Part shown: piece after piece, positions 62,801 through 64,000 of the stretch | Numbering within the stretch: position 1 is the first letter of the stretch | Layout of the letters: every line of letters begins with the position of its first letter | Notes under the pieces: model-generated | What the model was told of the DNA's origin: nothing | Databases searched by the model: none | Seen by the model: only the letters and a program-made list of their open reading frames with translations | Program-made: the position numbers and the translations under genes | Assembly (NCBI GenBank): GCA_964476565.1 | Contig: CAYZBG010000009.1 | Location: 24,995 to 88,994 of the forward strand | Length of the DNA: 64,000 bases | Direction: 5' to 3' | Source of the DNA: CAMAXB01 sp964476565 | Lineage (GTDB): Bacteria > Verrucomicrobiota > Verrucomicrobiia > Opitutales > Opitutaceae

Positions 62801-63703
62801 TACCGCGACAACCATACGAATCCTCAGCTGATTGGAGCCACACTTCGAACCCGTCGGAGGGCGCACCTGGCCGCAATCATGGAGGGCGTTTTTCAAATGC
62901 TCCGCATTCGGCGGACGCATCGAGACATCCCTCGGACAGACAATCGGAGCTTGGATCTGCTCGTGTTTCCTGAACTCGCCGTTCATCCGGACGATATTGA
63001 TCCATTGATCGTGCCTTTTGTGAGGCAGCACCGTTGCATCGTGCTAGTGGGGCAAGTGTTCCATCCGCGAGACGCTGCCACAGGCTCTCCTCTGATCAAC
63101 AGCGCCCTTTGGTTGGTTCCAGTATGGAGTCCGGCCCATGGGCTTCAGGTGAGACGTATTGAGCAAGGAAAGAAGAACCTCACAAGGGAGGAGTTGGGCT
63201 TGTCACCGCCTCCAGTTAGCTTTCGGCCGGTTCAGTGGCTGATAGATTACCAATGGCACACCAATCCTTTGGTCCGACCGCTACGGATTTCGGCGTCAAT
63301 CTGCTATGACGCGACTGATATTGCGCTCGCAGCGGACCTCAGGTCGCGGAGTGATCTCTACATCGTGTGTGCCCTGAACAAGGACGTAGGGACGTTCGAT
63401 CGGATGACCGAGGCGCTTCACTACCACATGTTCCAAGGGGTAATCTTGGTGAACAACGGGCAGTTTAGTGGCAGTAGTTTCTTCATGCCTTTTGGCAATG
63501 CCTACGAACGGCAGGTGTTTCATCTCCACGGGCAACCGCAGGCATCGATTGCTTTTGCCGAAGTTCATCCACGGAAGCTTGTTGAGCGGCCAGTTCAGTC
63601 GCTTGTAGACGAAACAACCAGAGTCCCGGGTCCAGACCTCTTTCCCAACGGCAAGTGGAAGGAGCCGCCTGCTGAGTGGGTCAATCCGGGGAATTGTATT
63701 TAA
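59852..63703 (+). CDS. drt1: Reverse transcriptase-nitrilase fusion (DRT type 1-like)
   Basis: A 1283-residue protein. The N-terminal third is a reverse transcriptase: motif A SDLSKFYDRV (Asp211), motif B PQGLVASGFF (Gln277-Gly278) and the catalytic box YVDD (319-322) in CYYVDDFRMVLAF. A long helical middle follows (about 450-970). The C-terminal domain is a nitrilase (C-N hydrolase): LLVFPELAVHP (Glu1041), EQGKKNLTREE (Lys1107 or 1108) and ISASICYDATDIA (Cys1151). The layout matches the UG1/UG5-type defence reverse transcriptases, which protect against phage. It lies between hsdS and hsdR with 17 and 2 bases on either side. Codon use is visibly more AT-rich than in hsdM, suggesting separate acquisition. 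Confidence 0.9.
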   Translation: MKQTLRPTLQDLGMECVLMQAWKKTSAHLRHHSWYADTLGLDIEALRIPEFIRQIQERIGQADRFEARPLKLVPAPKNQRWAYVDGEWTPQEKKIDKKLRPLAHVDLQDQVIATAMLLCLADQVENRLGNPRLSVAKEQNRKRTLAYGHRLFCDGEGNTPLRHRWGSSKLYRSFFQDYQTFLARPKVVAKELRIENENDEADFEIAIVQSDLSKFYDRVRPSVLHKNLRSLKREDEEEPFFQLAEKLLDWRWEDRARAEQYAIAHKIPNFGEVALPQGLVASGFFANIALLSFDDALRGRIGTTIDEKLSLVLHDACYYVDDFRMVLAFPKGAAQVGEDEVKHRVAALLQSTLESTETGLQVSEEKTEVTIEGRDKRFLVRQSREAARIQTQVSGTFDMLHGTELIGAIEGFFHTQQRYSTTDNKHVDGLLVGVPDMADGTAARFAAGKFRRTFRSLRPLLADVIETVQRQLEEQEEAEEVAPRAGLVLSKAQLDERGKFFSALLIEEWIRNPGNVRLLRIALDIYPDCEFLEEVLKLLRPGWESTQHRKAKREVRLYCLAELFRAGATETGLVPLDEAECLPSGIDIDAYHARLVQEAKDVFAAYSAKGSTPSRFPWYLMQQVFLYLAARNQIPEGVLAINARGGGAMRHYWQLLKFLGGDAPTNVRDRAILLTEVNTAFGVTSFAHLTSTVQISSELLTQVNAISPRLARELWNLFGDQSGRTSKQTAVRLGIAPSSSPPTKPTIADVVSGAINPFIEEENLLQLAKFLLAQTSDLFEKAVTPWRIRCAVVAPPPPGYEFGKIEVNAFEVESSGNFATDLFECPEWCETAEERQRFNCGLLLRFALRGSTDFLDSNRARRRARGPRYSRPSSHWEQQRYSGYQGRDNFGPAWVPISSFAEGLLFELLRWPGSGVATEIRPVVALLQDVDARLNGLQSKRGQFTSSTFLEQSAPWPSKPPIKEEERPLRVGIVQSVIPGFQDYRDNHTNPQLIGATLRTRRRAHLAAIMEGVFQMLRIRRTHRDIPRTDNRSLDLLVFPELAVHPDDIDPLIVPFVRQHRCIVLVGQVFHPRDAATGSPLINSALWLVPVWSPAHGLQVRRIEQGKKNLTREELGLSPPPVSFRPVQWLIDYQWHTNPLVRPLRISASICYDATDIALAADLRSRSDLYIVCALNKDVGTFDRMTEALHYHMFQGVILVNNGQFSGSSFFMPFGNAYERQVFHLHGQPQASIAFAEVHPRKLVERPVQSLVDETTRVPGPDLFPNGKWKEPPAEWVNPGNCI

Positions 63704-63705
63704 CC

Positions 63706-64000
63706 ATGCCCACACCCGGAGAGAACAAAACCGTCCAGGCCCGGATCCTCGAATACGCCGAGGCGGTCGGTTGGACGTTTGTGGCCCGCGAGGAAGCAGA
63801 GCGGCGGCGCGGGATTTCCAGAGACCAGAGTCCAGAGGTCGGAAGCCAGAGAGGAAGTTTGTTCTTTGATGACCTGCTCGACGCCAAGGTGCGGGAGTTT
63901 AATACGCGCTACGCCGACGCCGAGGGGGCGTTGCTCGGGCAGTTTCGCCATCTCCACACCGATATCTACGGTAACCGGGAATTCGTCGAGCACCTGCGCA
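63706..64000 (+). CDS. hsdR: Type I restriction endonuclease subunit R, N-terminal part
   Basis: The frame runs to the window edge, giving 98 residues of what is normally a protein of about 1000. The opening MPTPGENKTVQARILEYAEA and VGWTFVAREEAERRRG, then SLFFDDLLDAKVREFNTRYA and YGNREFVEHLR match HsdR N-termini. Its ATG is 2 bases after the reverse-transcriptase stop. Between the first and second parts lies a short heptamer-repeat-derived segment (ISRDQSPEVGSQRG). The nuclease and helicase domains are outside the window. Confidence 0.92.
   Translation, partial: MPTPGENKTVQARILEYAEAVGWTFVAREEAERRRGISRDQSPEVGSQRGSLFFDDLLDAKVREFNTRYADAEGALLGQFRHLHTDIYGNREFVEHLR
63819..63853 (+). repeat. Heptamer tandem repeat inside the hsdR start
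   Basis: Five adjacent 7-base units (CAGAGAC, CAGAGTC, CAGAGGT, CGGAAGC, CAGAGAG) lie within the hsdR coding region. They encode the segment DQSPEVGSQRG that interrupts otherwise conserved HsdR sequence. The frame stays open. Confidence 0.6.

Noticed and set aside
1..64000. CRISPR arrays, prophage, transposases and RNA genes
   Set aside because: No regularly spaced repeats, transposase motifs, phage structural genes, or tRNA/rRNA features were seen.

Overview
The window looks like chromosomal DNA of an Opitutaceae-type verrucomicrobium. The GC content is high, and there are many secreted or membrane proteins. The gene sets are ones I associate with that group: a MoxR/DUF58/BatA operon with very large coiled-coil and VWA proteins, a cassette of pilin-like proteins resembling the Verru_Chthon families, polysaccharide-degradation genes with Gfo/Idh and LacI partners, and a monomeric isocitrate dehydrogenase. 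The phylum is inferred from gene content and family resemblance; no rRNA or tRNA gene was seen.

Layout. Positions 1-8.2 kb hold housekeeping genes: the end of der, a DUF4380-like protein, fmt, a LysM protein, parB, a SulP transporter, a redoxin, and a DapF-family gene on the minus strand in which both catalytic cysteines are serines. 8.5-15.4 kb holds a GH28 pectin-type hydrolase followed by a Tat-exported Gfo/Idh oxidoreductase, then small stress or unknown genes, an Old Yellow Enzyme and a lipoprotein. 15.4-17.6 kb (minus) has an RsbQ/KAI2-like hydrolase overlapping a PAS-domain gene, and an OmpW-like porin. 17.8-28 kb has a GT-C-like membrane protein, isocitrate dehydrogenase, xylulokinase, a secreted mono-haem protein, a secreted FG-GAP propeller and a LacI regulator. 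28.3-43.0 kb is one operon of eight genes that mostly overlap by a few bases: TPR-metallopeptidase, DUF4159, MoxR ATPase, DUF58, BatA-like VWA, a 1271-aa coiled-coil membrane protein, a VWA/GATase-like membrane protein and a C13-peptidase-like protein lacking the expected cysteine. 43.3-48.5 kb is transport: a TonB receptor, a DMT exporter and a fused double ABC permease. 48.6-53.5 kb is a six-gene overlapping pseudopilin cassette. lipA follows on the minus strand.

54.9-64.0 kb is a defence island, and the most interesting part. It is a type I restriction-modification operon (hsdM, hsdS, start of hsdR) interrupted by accessory genes. A DUF4062/GHKL-ATPase gene sits directly after hsdM. A second copy of the hsdM tail sits after that gene, followed by a truncated KilA-N gene. 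A 1283-aa reverse transcriptase fused to a C-terminal nitrilase domain (DRT type 1-like, UG1/UG5 type) sits between hsdS and hsdR. The duplicated hsdM tail still overlaps the KilA-N start, and KilA-N still overlaps hsdS, so the order of rearrangements can be partly reconstructed. The reverse-transcriptase gene is visibly more AT-rich than the rest of the window.

Several intergenic gaps carry imperfect long palindromes (3.4, 46.7 and 53.6 kb), and short repeat elements lie inside or next to the hsd genes (58.1, 58.2 and 63.8 kb). These look like families of dispersed repeats. Clear intrinsic terminators lie at 3.45, 7.3 and 45.76 kb.
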